A DNA stretch of 64,000 nt from Lachnospiraceae bacterium (GTDB taxonomy: Bacteria; Bacillota; Clostridia; Lachnospirales; Lachnospiraceae), in contig JAFQOE010000037.1 in NCBI GenBank assembly GCA_017395635.1, forward strand, positions 1 through 64,000, in the 5' to 3' direction. Below the pieces are notes generated by a model. The model searched no databases, had not been told where the DNA came from, and saw only the letters and a program-made list of their open reading frames with translations. Below are positions 38,163 through 47,514 of this stretch, piece after piece. The translations under genes and the position numbers were made by a program. Every line of letters starts with the position of its first letter. Positions within the stretch are counted from its first letter, which is position 1.

Positions 38163-39989
38163 ATGTGTGGTATTGTTGGATATATCGGTAAAGAGCAGGC
38201 TGCGCCAATTCTTTTGGATGGCTTAGCTAAGCTGGAATATCGTGGTTATGACTCTGCCGGAATTGCAATTTTTGGTGGCGAGGATATTGATATTGTGAAG
38301 GCAAAAGGAAGACTTCAGACACTGAAGGATATGACAGCAGATGGTCAGAGTGTGAAGGGTACGTTAGGTATTGGGCATACACGTTGGGCAACCCATGGAG
38401 AGCCTTCTGTTTCGAATGCCCATCCGCATTTTAACAAAGAGAAGACCATAGCAGTGGTTCATAATGGAATTATAGAGAACTATCAGGTGTTGAAAGAGAA
38501 GATGATTTCCAGAGGTTATACATTTGTATCCGATACGGACACAGAAGTGGTAGCTCATATGTTGGATTATTATTATAATGGAGATCCGTTACAGGCAGTT
38601 GCTAAAGTAATGCATAGAGTGCAGGGTTCGTATGCATTAGGAATTCTGTTTAAGGAATTTCCGGATAAGATGTATGCAGTTCGTAAAGACTCTCCATTGA
38701 TTGTGGGACAGTCGGCAGATGGTAATTTGATTGCATCTGATGTTCCTGCTATTTTGAAGTATACAAGAGAAGTATATTTCATCGAAAATCGTGAGATTTG
38801 TGAGTTGTCACGTGAAGGAATTAACTTCTTCAGTGAGGATATGGAGCCGATTAATAAGGAAACTAAGACAATCGAATGGGATGTAGAGGCCGCTGAAAAA
38901 GGTGGTTATGAGCATTTCATGTTGAAGGAAATCTATGAACAGCCAAAGGCGGTATTAGATACGATTAGTCCTAGAATTAAGGATGATAAAATCGTAATTG
39001 ATGAGCTGAATATGTCCGAAGATGATATTAAGAATTTGAAGAGAATTTACATAATTGGATGTGGTTCTGCTTATCATGTTGGTGTGACCAGCAAATATGT
39101 GATTGAACAGATTACAAGAATTCCGGTAGAAGTAGATTTGGCTTCCGAATTCCGTTATCGTAATCCGATTTTGGAAAAGGATTCCATGGTGATTATTATC
39201 AGTCAGTCAGGTGAAACAGCAGATTCCTTAGCCGCACTTCGTAAGGCACAGGAAATGGGTGTTAAAGTATTAGGGGTTGTGAATGTAGTTGGTTCTACTA
39301 TCGCAAGAGAAGCAGATAATGTGTTATATACATGGGCTGGTCCGGAAATTTCCGTTGCAACAACCAAGGCATATAGTACACAGTTAGTTGCTTTGTATCT
39401 GTTGGCAATTCTGTTTGGTGAAGTGAGAGGTTCGATTACAAGTGAAGAGTATAAGGAATTGTTGACGGAACTTCAGAGTCTTCCGGATAAGATTCAGGAG
39501 ATTCTTGGTGACAAAGAGAGAATTCAGTGGTTTGCGAGTAAGTATGCTAATGCCAAGGATGTATTTTTCTTGGGAAGAGGCGTGGATTATGCGACATCCT
39601 TAGAGGGTTCATTAAAACTGAAAGAAATTTCTTATATTCACTCTGAGGCATATGCAGCAGGTGAATTAAAGCACGGAACTATTTCATTAATTGAAGATGA
39701 TGTGTTGGTTGTGGCAGTTGTAACACAGCCGGACTTATATGAAAAGATGATTAGTAACATTGTAGAGGTTAAGACAAGAGGTGCTTATATCTTTACATTA
39801 ACCAATAAGGGTAATTGTGTGATGGAAGAGACTGCAGATTTTACAGTTTATGTTCCGAAGACTCATCCTTGTTTTGCACCATCCCTTGCAGTAATTCCGT
39901 TACAGTTGTTTGGATATTATGTATCCGTTGCGAAAGGCTTAGATGTAGATAAGCCAAGAAATCTTGCAAAATCGGTTACAGTTGAGTAA
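38163..39989 (+). CDS. glmS: Glutamine-fructose-6-phosphate aminotransferase (isomerizing)
   Basis: GlmS (608 residues) makes glucosamine-6-phosphate from fructose-6-phosphate and glutamine, the first step toward UDP-GlcNAc. The N-terminal class II glutaminase domain starts MCGIVGYIGK, with Cys2 as nucleophile, and has THGEPSVSNAHPH near 80. Two SIS domains follow, with SQSGETADSLAAL near 345, and the C-terminus ends KSVTVE, the conserved tail that closes the active site. Length is canonical. It has its own promoter and an AGGAGG site, and supplies amino sugar for the wall and the surface glycans encoded around it. Confidence 0.98.
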   Translation: MCGIVGYIGKEQAAPILLDGLAKLEYRGYDSAGIAIFGGEDIDIVKAKGRLQTLKDMTADGQSVKGTLGIGHTRWATHGEPSVSNAHPHFNKEKTIAVVHNGIIENYQVLKEKMISRGYTFVSDTDTEVVAHMLDYYYNGDPLQAVAKVMHRVQGSYALGILFKEFPDKMYAVRKDSPLIVGQSADGNLIASDVPAILKYTREVYFIENREICELSREGINFFSEDMEPINKETKTIEWDVEAAEKGGYEHFMLKEIYEQPKAVLDTISPRIKDDKIVIDELNMSEDDIKNLKRIYIIGCGSAYHVGVTSKYVIEQITRIPVEVDLASEFRYRNPILEKDSMVIIISQSGETADSLAALRKAQEMGVKVLGVVNVVGSTIAREADNVLYTWAGPEISVATTKAYSTQLVALYLLAILFGEVRGSITSEEYKELLTELQSLPDKIQEILGDKERIQWFASKYANAKDVFFLGRGVDYATSLEGSLKLKEISYIHSEAYAAGELKHGTISLIEDDVLVVAVVTQPDLYEKMISNIVEVKTRGAYIFTLTNKGNCVMEETADFTVYVPKTHPCFAPSLAVIPLQLFGYYVSVAKGLDVDKPRNLAKSVTVE

Positions 39990-40034
39990 GAGAGATAGTA
40001 ACAAAGGAAGTAGCATTTAGGAGGAGTAAGTATC

Positions 40035-41165
40035 ATGACTAGGTCGCGTAAGAATAAGAGGAAAAGTGTTAACAAACGATTAGGACTAATTTTGCTATTG
40101 GAAATATTAGTATTTATTGGTTTGTTAATCGGTTACGGAGTGTACTATTTTAACAATGCAATAGATATGATGATGACGGATGAAACATCAAAGGAAGAGA
40201 TTGATGTCAGTGAAGCGGTTACCGAGACGATGGAGGAAACCTATACAACCATTGCTTTGTTTGGTTTGGATACTAGAGAGAAGAATGCTAATTTGACAAG
40301 CTCAGGTGTTGCACATAGTGATGCAGTGATTCTTGTTAGTATTAATAATGAGACAAAAGAAGTTCGCATGGCTTCTGTCTACAGAGATTGTTTTATGGAG
40401 ATTGCCTCCAATACACCAACTACACAGAAGTTTACCCATGCATATTTGTTGGGAGGACCGACATGTTCAGTTGAGACATTGAATCGTAATTTAGATTTGA
40501 ATATTAAGGATTATGTAGCAGTAGATTTTAATGCATTATCTACAGCAATTGATGCATTAGGCGGAGTAACGATTAATGTTAAGAGTAATGAGATTACGAA
40601 CTTGAATAAGAATATTGAAGAACAAGTACAGGTAACCGGAAAGTATTCGGAGGGTGTATGGTCAGCAGGTAAGCAGACGTTGAACGGAACACAGGCAACT
40701 GCCTATGCAAGAATTCGTAAGGTTGGTAATGGTGACTTTGAGAGAACGCAAAGACAGCGTAAGGTTATTGAGGCGATGATTGCGAAAGCAAAGGAATCTG
40801 ATTTGGCAACATTGAATAATCTGGTGAATGAAGTGTTCCCAATGGTAGCAACCAATATTACGAAGACACAGGTTCTTTCATTAGCATCCGGTTTGTTAGA
40901 TTACCAGATGGGTGAGAGTATGGGATTTCCTTCTGCGAGGAGTACTCCTACTATTGGTTCCAAGGGTAGCTTAGTTGTAGCGGCAGATTTGATTCATAAT
41001 GTAGAATATCTGCATGAGTTCTTGTATCCTGCGGATACGGATTATGTGGTATCGGATGAGGTTAAGCGTATTAGTGACGCAATTACAAATGAGACAGGTG
41101 TATATAATGAATTTTCAGAAAAACATAAGACCGAGGAGAAGACCCAGACGAATTCAGATGAATAA
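40035..41165 (+). CDS. LCP (LytR-CpsA-Psr) family glycopolymer-peptidoglycan ligase
   Basis: This 376-residue protein has a basic cytoplasmic tip, a single TM helix (about 17-39) and an extracellular LCP domain. Conserved parts are FGLDTRE near 78, SDAVILVSI near 97 and MASVYRDC near 116. The Arg and Asp residues bind the pyrophosphate of the lipid carrier. LCP enzymes move undecaprenyl-linked glycopolymers onto peptidoglycan, which fits the large polysaccharide locus upstream. It is 45 bp after glmS with no hairpin, so both are probably co-transcribed. A terminator follows it. Confidence 0.93.
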   Translation: MTRSRKNKRKSVNKRLGLILLLEILVFIGLLIGYGVYYFNNAIDMMMTDETSKEEIDVSEAVTETMEETYTTIALFGLDTREKNANLTSSGVAHSDAVILVSINNETKEVRMASVYRDCFMEIASNTPTTQKFTHAYLLGGPTCSVETLNRNLDLNIKDYVAVDFNALSTAIDALGGVTINVKSNEITNLNKNIEEQVQVTGKYSEGVWSAGKQTLNGTQATAYARIRKVGNGDFERTQRQRKVIEAMIAKAKESDLATLNNLVNEVFPMVATNITKTQVLSLASGLLDYQMGESMGFPSARSTPTIGSKGSLVVAADLIHNVEYLHEFLYPADTDYVVSDEVKRISDAITNETGVYNEFSEKHKTEEKTQTNSDE

Positions 41166-41182
41166 GGATGAATTATGACATG

Positions 41183-41222
41183 AAGAGAATGACAGCTATG
41201 AATGTAGCTGCCATTCTCTTTT
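41183..41222 (+). terminator. Intrinsic terminator after the LCP gene
   Basis: A 16-position stem with one A-C mismatch (AAGAGAATG-A-CAGCTA paired with TAGCTG-C-CATTCTCTT) has a 6-nt loop and runs into TTAT. It rules out the in-frame ATG at 41168 as the likely start of the next gene. Confidence 0.75.
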
Positions 41223-41239
41223 ATAAGGGAGATGATTGT

Positions 41240-42604
41240 ATGATAAAGGATTACAAAACAGGTTGTTTGGAATGGAGAAAGTCTATCATTCAGTATGTTG
41301 CGTGTATAATATTTTTTTGTACGGCGTTATTTTTGCAGGGAATAGATTCGTTTGCGGCTACGGCTTTATCAGCCAATGGAGCATTGAAGGTGGAAGGGAC
41401 TAAGCTTGTTAGTCAAAAGACCGGTAAGCAAGTTCAACTACGAGGTGTCAGCACCCATGGGATTAATTGGGATGTTGGATATCCGTATATTTCAAAGGAT
41501 GCATTTAAGACATTAAGAGATAAGTACAGTGTCAATGCAATTCGTCTTGCCATGTACACAACAGAGTATTATGGATATTGTGATAAGGGTGGTGCCGGAG
41601 AGTCTCAATCCACAGTGCAAAGCACGTTGAAGACAAGAATTGATACAGGCGTGCAGGCAGCAACGGATCTTGGGATGTATGTTATTATTGATTGGCATAT
41701 TCTGAATGACCAGACTCCCAAGAAGTATCAATCACAAGCAAAGGACTTCTTTACAGAAATGTCGTTAAAGTACGCAGATTATGATAACGTAATCTATGAG
41801 ATTTGTAACGAGCCAAATGGTGGGACAACCTGGAGTGATATAAAGTCTTATGCCAATACAATTATACCGGTTATTCGTGCCAATGATAGTGACGCGGTGA
41901 TTATTGTAGGAACACCGACCTGGTCGCAGGATGTAGATGTAGCATCCAAGTCGCCATTGAAGTATGATAATGTGATGTATACCTTGCATTTTTATTCTGC
42001 AACACATACTGATTATTATCGAGAGAAATTAAAGATGGCATTGAATAATGGTTTACCGATTATGGTAACAGAGTTTGGGGTATCAGAAGCCAGTGGTAAT
42101 GGTTCCATGAATACATCAGAAGCAAAGAAGTGGTTGGATTTATTAGATAGTAATAAGATTAGCTACTTTGCCTGGAGTTTGAGTAGCAAAGATGAAACAG
42201 CATCTTTGTTGAAGGCGGGAACAACGAAGACGAGTGGATGGACTACATCACAGTTATCTCCCGCGGGCAAATGGATATTGACCCAGTATAATAAGAGAAG
42301 TGACAAGAACACAACTTCTTATAAACCAGCTCAAGTAAATAAGGTTGCGATTAAGAATGTAAAAGGAAAGAAAGCAAAGATAACCATTAAGAAAGTAAGT
42401 AAAGCAACCGGTTATCAAATTATATATAGTACGAATCGCAAATTTAAGAAGGCATCTTCTGTGAAGACAACTAAGAATTCTTACACTATTAAGAATTTGA
42501 AAAAGAAAACGTATTATATAAAGGTAAGGGCATACCGCAAGGTCAATGAAAAGACCTATTATGGTGTTTATAGTAAGGTTGTAAAGATTAATATTAAAAA
42601 GTAA
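41240..42604 (+). CDS. Secreted family-5 glycoside hydrolase (cellulase-like)
   Basis: This is a protein of about 454 residues. An N-terminal signal peptide (helix CIIFFCTALFLQGIDSFAA) leads into a GH5 TIM barrel: LRGVSTHGINWD, VIIDWHIL, YEICNEPNGG (acid/base Glu in NEP) and MVTEFGVSE (nucleophile Glu). It should cut beta-1,4-linked glycans such as cellulose or mannan outside the cell. The C-terminal 90 residues form a Lys-rich FN3-like domain of a kind also seen in the NlpC/P60 gene at 52611. The start was set at 41240 because it has an AAGGGAG site and lies after a terminator. Confidence 0.9.
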   Translation: MIKDYKTGCLEWRKSIIQYVACIIFFCTALFLQGIDSFAATALSANGALKVEGTKLVSQKTGKQVQLRGVSTHGINWDVGYPYISKDAFKTLRDKYSVNAIRLAMYTTEYYGYCDKGGAGESQSTVQSTLKTRIDTGVQAATDLGMYVIIDWHILNDQTPKKYQSQAKDFFTEMSLKYADYDNVIYEICNEPNGGTTWSDIKSYANTIIPVIRANDSDAVIIVGTPTWSQDVDVASKSPLKYDNVMYTLHFYSATHTDYYREKLKMALNNGLPIMVTEFGVSEASGNGSMNTSEAKKWLDLLDSNKISYFAWSLSSKDETASLLKAGTTKTSGWTTSQLSPAGKWILTQYNKRSDKNTTSYKPAQVNKVAIKNVKGKKAKITIKKVSKATGYQIIYSTNRKFKKASSVKTTKNSYTIKNLKKKTYYIKVRAYRKVNEKTYYGVYSKVVKINIKK

Positions 42605-42619
42605 TTAATGGAGATTGAG

Positions 42620-43819
42620 ATGAAAAAAGATTGCAGAGTACGAAAAATGATATTGTTTGTATTAGTGGTAATGGTATGTGTATTTTATTCCAATACTAAT
42701 TCATTGGCTGATGAGATGTCAGATTCGCCTACAGATAACATCAATGTTACTACTTCAGATGAAACTACTAAGACCACAGATTCAACGAACTCAACAAATT
42801 CGATAGAAACTACGGAAACGGTAACAAGTACAGAGACTACGGAGTCAACGGAAACTACAGAAATGGTAATGGAGAATGGTTGGGATAAGAACAAGACATA
42901 TTATTATGTAAACAATAAGGCTGTTACCGGCATTCAGAAAATTAGTGGAAAATTATACTATTTTAGGGATAATGGCAAACTATATAAGAATAAAGGGCTT
43001 AAGAAGATAAGTAATCAGTATTATTACTTTAATAAGGACTATTCCCTGAAGACAGGTGTTGTTAAGGTTGATAAGAAGTACTATTATTTTCAGAAGAAAT
43101 CCGGTCAACGATATGAAAAGACAGGTATTAAGAAAGTAGATGGCAAATATTACTATTTTACTTCCGGTCATTACTTAAAGTCCGGATGGGCCAGAAATAG
43201 TGATAAAGAGAGATACTATTTTGATAAGACAACATATGCAGCCAAGAGAGGATGGAATTATGTTGGCAAATACAAGTATTACTTCAACAAGAAGGGACAG
43301 TTAGTACAGGATGTCCGCAAAAAATTAACTAAAAAACAGAAGCAAAGTTATTACATCAAAGTGAATCGAACAGCTTGTTGTGTAACGGTATATGCAAAAG
43401 ATGGTGATAAGGGATATACCATACCGGTTGTTTCTTTTATATGTTCTACAGGTGGAGCAACACCCGTTGGAAATTTTACAACCAAAGACAAGTTACGTTG
43501 GCATGAATTGATGGGACCGTGTTGGGGGCAGTGGTGTGCGCATATAACAAGTAGCATTTTGTTCCATTCCGTACCGTATAATTCACGAAATGACAATCGA
43601 TCTTTGGATGTGAAAGGATATAACAAGCTGGGTACAATGGCAAGTCATGGGTGCATTCGCTTGACTGCTGGTGATGCCAAGTGGATTTATGACAATTGTA
43701 GTGTAGGAACAAAGGTTACAATTTATAACAATGAAAAAGATCCGGGTCCATTCGATAAACCAGAGGCGCAAAAGTTGAAATCGGGACATACATGGGATCC
43801 AACGGATCCTACTATCTGA
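42620..43819 (+). CDS. Secreted L,D-transpeptidase with cell-wall-binding repeats
   Basis: This is a protein of about 399 residues with a signal helix (ILFVLVVMVCVFYSNTNSLA), a Thr/Ser-rich linker of about 50 residues, then roughly six choline-binding-like repeats (units such as KISGKLYYFRDNGKLYKNKG, about 85-235) and a C-terminal YkuD L,D-transpeptidase domain. The catalytic SHGCIRLT motif (Cys nucleophile) lies near residue 345. It should anchor to wall polymers and form 3-3 crosslinks or attach proteins. The ATG at 42620 has GGAG upstream; the ATG at 42608 has none. It follows the GH5 gene by 15 bp and may share its transcript. Confidence 0.92.
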   Translation: MKKDCRVRKMILFVLVVMVCVFYSNTNSLADEMSDSPTDNINVTTSDETTKTTDSTNSTNSIETTETVTSTETTESTETTEMVMENGWDKNKTYYYVNNKAVTGIQKISGKLYYFRDNGKLYKNKGLKKISNQYYYFNKDYSLKTGVVKVDKKYYYFQKKSGQRYEKTGIKKVDGKYYYFTSGHYLKSGWARNSDKERYYFDKTTYAAKRGWNYVGKYKYYFNKKGQLVQDVRKKLTKKQKQSYYIKVNRTACCVTVYAKDGDKGYTIPVVSFICSTGGATPVGNFTTKDKLRWHELMGPCWGQWCAHITSSILFHSVPYNSRNDNRSLDVKGYNKLGTMASHGCIRLTAGDAKWIYDNCSVGTKVTIYNNEKDPGPFDKPEAQKLKSGHTWDPTDPTI

Positions 43820-43863
43820 TATAGAAAGTAGGACGGACTCAATAGTTTAGAAGGATGATGACA

Positions 43864-44787
43864 ATGAAAACATATATTATAATAGGCATATTAATAATAT
43901 TCTTTATATACATGGTTGTATGGAGCGTGAAATTCTATTTTCACACACAGCGCCAGAAGAAAGTGAAGCGTATTCAAGAGCTTCGTGCTAAGGGAAAAGA
44001 AGAACACAAGCTAATCGATGACACGAAGGATTATTGGTATAATAAGCGAGAGGTTGAGGCTTGCAAAGAAGGAGAAGATGTACAGCGATACTATAACTTT
44101 TTTATCAGTGTAGAAGATGCTATTCATGGATTGTTAATAGAAATGTATGATTGTGGTATTGTTCGTACAGATGAATTAGGGCAGATTTCTTATGGGAAGA
44201 GTTGTTTGCATGAGGTGGATTTGTCTTTTTTGGAAGATTTGGATAACGCGGTGAAAGAAGCTGTTGGTAATGACGAATCTGCAAAGAAATTGAGTGCAGA
44301 TGGTAAGGATGAAGTGACAGATACCTCCAAACCGAAAGAAGAAATCGTTCAGTTGGATGATGTGATTCAGGTAGAGGGAATGACAGATCATTTCTTAAAA
44401 AAGAATAAACAAGATATTGTTACAGCAGCAAAAGAGTTAAAATCGGATGATCCGGGTATTACAGATATTCGTGGAACATTGTCAGAAGGTGTGGAGAATA
44501 TCATTGCAGCAGTCGAGTCGGAAAAACAGGAAGAGGCACAAAAGAATGAACCGATTATTGTTAAGGAAGAGAAGTCGGTAGAGCAGGCTCGTAAGGCAAG
44601 AGAGATGACTGGTAATGCAGAGATTCGTAATAAAGTCTATAGCAAGTGGACAGGATATGTAGAAGAACTTTGGGATTTGGTTGTAATTCATGCTAGTGAT
44701 GACACTAAGCAGAAACTTCGTAAAGCATTAATGGATTACGGATATAATGATGTAGATGTGCTACTTCAAAGTCCGGAATACGAGTGA
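43864..44787 (+). CDS. Membrane-anchored protein of unknown function
   Basis: This protein of about 307 residues has one N-terminal TM helix (about 3-23) and a long, charged cytoplasmic or extracellular part that is mostly helical. A central Glu/Lys/Asp-rich stretch (about 140-240) looks disordered, and the last 60 residues (KVYSKWTGYVEELWDLVVIH) form a compact helical end. No family was recognised. Three ATGs occur (43855, 43858, 43864); the last has the best spacing from AGAAGG (43849-43854). It is followed by a terminator. Confidence 0.6.
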   Translation: MKTYIIIGILIIFFIYMVVWSVKFYFHTQRQKKVKRIQELRAKGKEEHKLIDDTKDYWYNKREVEACKEGEDVQRYYNFFISVEDAIHGLLIEMYDCGIVRTDELGQISYGKSCLHEVDLSFLEDLDNAVKEAVGNDESAKKLSADGKDEVTDTSKPKEEIVQLDDVIQVEGMTDHFLKKNKQDIVTAAKELKSDDPGITDIRGTLSEGVENIIAAVESEKQEEAQKNEPIIVKEEKSVEQARKAREMTGNAEIRNKVYSKWTGYVEELWDLVVIHASDDTKQKLRKALMDYGYNDVDVLLQSPEYE

Positions 44788-44890
44788 TGATTTGAAGCTG
44801 TATGAGATAAATATGTAGCATTGTCGGTAAGGTTCTTAATAGAATGGGAATCTGAATAATTGCTATAATCGAGAGCATAATAACAATGAG

Positions 44891-44919
44891 AAGGGGTGTT
44901 GATGTTACGCCCCTTTTTT
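44891..44919 (+). terminator. Intrinsic terminator
   Basis: A 9-bp stem with a G-U pair (AAGGGGTGT/ACGCCCCTT) and a 7-nt loop is followed by TTTT. It lies just before the ribosome site GGAGG of the DUF2156 gene. Confidence 0.75.
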
Positions 44920-44929
44920 GGAGGTTAAT

Positions 44930-45850
44930 ATGGAATTTTATGTACCAACTATACAAGATATTGGTAAAATACGAGAAGCAATGGCAAACAATCGAAAGCC
45001 GAGTTGTGAAATGTCAGCTGCCAATACTGTGTTATGGGCAAGACATTACAACACAGAGATAGCATTTTGGCAGGAAGAAATTATATATCGTTCTACCTAT
45101 TTTGAAGATGCATATTCGTATTCTTGTAATTTGTTAAGCTCGTCACATCCAAAGGAATTATTTGACCGGATTGTGATGCTTGCAAAGGAAACAGGACAAA
45201 CACTTCGAATGCATTGTATATTAGAAGAAGAATTTCAGATGATTGAACAGTGGTATCCTGGTATGTACCAAATGACGGTGCGTCGTCAGGATAGTGACTA
45301 TATTTATCTGAGGGAGAAATTGGCAACCCTTTCAGGGAAGAAGCTTCATGGAAAGAGAAATCACATCAACCGGTTTATAGATAGTTTTCCGGATTGGAAA
45401 TATGAATCGATTACAGAGGCAAATGAAAACGAGTGTGCCCAAATGGCAATGCGATGGTGTCTTGAAAATTGTGCAGATGAGAACGATAACTGGGAACATG
45501 ATAAAATTGATGAGTCTAAGTTGGTAGTATATGCAATTCGTCATAGAGATGAGCTTGGAATGAAGGGTGGAGCCTTGCGAGCAGGTGGACGAATTGTTGC
45601 GATTACATTGGGTGAACGCTTAACAAATGATACATTTGTAGTACATTTTGAAAAGGCATTTTCAGATGTGCAGGGAGCATATCCGATGATTAATCGAGAA
45701 TTTGTAAGAAATGAATTAAAACAATACACTTATGTGAATCGTGAGGAGGACTTGGGAGAGGAAGGATTGCGAAAAGCAAAACTTTCCTATCGACCAGAAC
45801 GATTGTTGGATAAGGGTATGATTACAATCAAAAAGCAGGAAGAGGCTTAA
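44930..45850 (+). CDS. DUF2156 / phosphatidylglycerol lysyltransferase C-terminal-like protein
   Basis: This is a soluble protein of about 306 residues with two GNAT-like halves, as in the catalytic part of MprF. Recognisable are KLHGKRNHINRFIDSFPDWK near 138-157 and, later, VVHFEKAFSDVQGAYPMINREF, the DUF2156 signature. There is no membrane domain, so it is not a full MprF; family members may use aminoacyl-tRNA or acyl donors, but this one's substrate is unknown. The ATG at 44930 has GGAGG eight bases upstream. The stop codon lies in a perfect 26-bp palindrome shared with the end of the convergent ABC permease. Confidence 0.8.
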   Translation: MEFYVPTIQDIGKIREAMANNRKPSCEMSAANTVLWARHYNTEIAFWQEEIIYRSTYFEDAYSYSCNLLSSSHPKELFDRIVMLAKETGQTLRMHCILEEEFQMIEQWYPGMYQMTVRRQDSDYIYLREKLATLSGKKLHGKRNHINRFIDSFPDWKYESITEANENECAQMAMRWCLENCADENDNWEHDKIDESKLVVYAIRHRDELGMKGGALRAGGRIVAITLGERLTNDTFVVHFEKAFSDVQGAYPMINREFVRNELKQYTYVNREEDLGEEGLRKAKLSYRPERLLDKGMITIKKQEEA

Positions 45851-45861
45851 GCCTCTTCCTG
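45836..45861. terminator. Perfect 26-bp palindrome at overlapping convergent stop codons
   Basis: CAGGAAGAGGCTT and its exact complement meet with no loop at 45848/45849. It holds the stop codons of both converging genes, which overlap by 4 bp, and makes both proteins end in QEEA. On the minus strand it is followed by CTTTTTG, so it should terminate the ABC operon, and with weaker T content the plus-strand gene too. Confidence 0.7.
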
Positions 45862-47514
45862 TTCTTGTATGTTGCGTATTCCTGATTTTCTTGTAAGTAC
45901 TAATACGATAATATTAGCGATTGCAAGAATTAATATGAGGAGTAGCGCTGATAATCCGATGGAAATGGTTGTGTTGCAGAATAAGAAAAATCCTCCAACA
46001 CAGATGATGATGGTAAATGCAATCGAAATTGCCATAGAGAAAAATGTATTATAGTTCTCTCGCAAAACACTCATTTCATCATCCCATATTAGTTTTGGTT
46101 GGATAGAATCAATGTAGATTCCCATGTAAGATACAAAACTAATGGACATAAGGCTTAGTAAAGTAAATAAGAGAATATGTACCAAAGGTACTTGAATTAC
46201 CATACAGGCAGGAATGAAGAATATCAGTACTCCAATAGCAGGGAATAGGATTCCAACGAGTGCTTTTGCATTCCATTGTGTCCAATAGGATATAGGTATG
46301 TATTTCATAAAGGAGAAGTGTTTTCCTTCTCGTGAAATTGCATTCGAACTTAAGCTGTTGATTGCAGATAGAATTACGGAAATTCCAATCACTCCAAGTA
46401 AGAAAAACAATTGGATTCGGATATCCTTTGCAGCATATAACTGCCTCAAACGAGTAATGGAAATTTCGTAGTGCTGAATCTTTAACATGGCATATACGAA
46501 AATGGGCCACAGGAAGTTAATCGCAATACAATTAGTGAAAAACACAGGTGTACGCGTCAGAAGACGAATCTCCTTCATAAAATACGAAAAACCCGGATTG
46601 CGCTGTTTGCAGGTTTTCATGAGTTTGTCTATATCTTTTGCTTTTTTGTTGCTGTTAGACGATGTAAGTCCTATGACACCGCGGAAATACAATGCTTCGG
46701 AAAGCAGGAGCATGATTCCGACAGCGACAGTATTGGCAAGAATATATCCAAGCAATGCAAGAAAATCACCTTCCGTAAATGTTTTAATCAATAGAGGAAC
46801 ATTTGGAAATATTATGTTCATGGTGTTAAAGAATGGGTTATCACCGGAAGCAAGGGTTTCTACATAGTTGTCAATGTCCATATTCTGTAAAAAGCCAATA
46901 GAACCAACCAATACAATTACCAAAATGAAAAGAATGGCAACGGATACTCTCTGAATTAAGTCTTTGTTGCGAATTACTCTTGTAAATGCCATTAATAGCA
47001 TACTCAATATACCACAATAGACTAAAGGTATAATTGGTAAAGTGAGGATGCCGATGATCGAGAGAATCCAGTTGAGTATTCCCATACCGGAAGCAATTCC
47101 GTATCCCACAATACAAGCCCCTACTAATAGAAACTGCATCATATTTTCATTGATGAATGCTGCTGTGAATTTGGAAGCTATAATTTGGTAAGCTTGTAAC
47201 GGCCAAGGTAGCAGATATTCAATATCATTTGAAAAATAGAATTCATTAAATATTACATTGATACCAAATATAAGTGTAAACAGACATATAACATGAAACA
47301 TCAATTGGATTCCCATTGGTTCACATCCCACCGGTTGCAGTGTGATTGTCATAAGATTCACCAACACACCAACTGTAATAGTAACCGGAAGTAATACGCC
47401 GAAAATTCCGAATAAGGAAAGTATGATAATCATTACTTTTCTGCGTTTATCTTGTGGTGCACTCATACTGATGGCCGCAATAAATGTTTTCGTAAGCGTA
47501 AGATATCTATTCAT
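45847..47514 (-). CDS. ABC-2 type transporter permease
   Basis: This 555-residue membrane protein has about 12 TM helices, twice the size of a simple ABC-2 permease, as in YhaP/EcsB-like exporters. A cytoplasmic loop with KDIDKLMKTCKQRNPGFSYF lies near residue 300. The cargo is unknown; similar systems move lipids, peptides or bacteriocin-like molecules. The start codon lies 8 bp inside the ATPase gene, so the two are translationally coupled. The 3' end overlaps the convergent DUF2156 gene by 4 bp within a palindromic terminator. Confidence 0.8.
   Translation of the reverse strand: MNRYLTLTKTFIAAISMSAPQDKRRKVMIIILSLFGIFGVLLPVTITVGVLVNLMTITLQPVGCEPMGIQLMFHVICLFTLIFGINVIFNEFYFSNDIEYLLPWPLQAYQIIASKFTAAFINENMMQFLLVGACIVGYGIASGMGILNWILSIIGILTLPIIPLVYCGILSMLLMAFTRVIRNKDLIQRVSVAILFILVIVLVGSIGFLQNMDIDNYVETLASGDNPFFNTMNIIFPNVPLLIKTFTEGDFLALLGYILANTVAVGIMLLLSEALYFRGVIGLTSSNSNKKAKDIDKLMKTCKQRNPGFSYFMKEIRLLTRTPVFFTNCIAINFLWPIFVYAMLKIQHYEISITRLRQLYAAKDIRIQLFFLLGVIGISVILSAINSLSSNAISREGKHFSFMKYIPISYWTQWNAKALVGILFPAIGVLIFFIPACMVIQVPLVHILLFTLLSLMSISFVSYMGIYIDSIQPKLIWDDEMSVLRENYNTFFSMAISIAFTIIICVGGFFLFCNTTISIGLSALLLILILAIANIIVLVLTRKSGIRNIQEQEEA

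Noticed and set aside
41168-41239. Upstream in-frame start for the GH5 gene
   Set aside because: It would place a strong terminator stem inside the coding region and bury the signal peptide behind 24 extra residues without a ribosome site.
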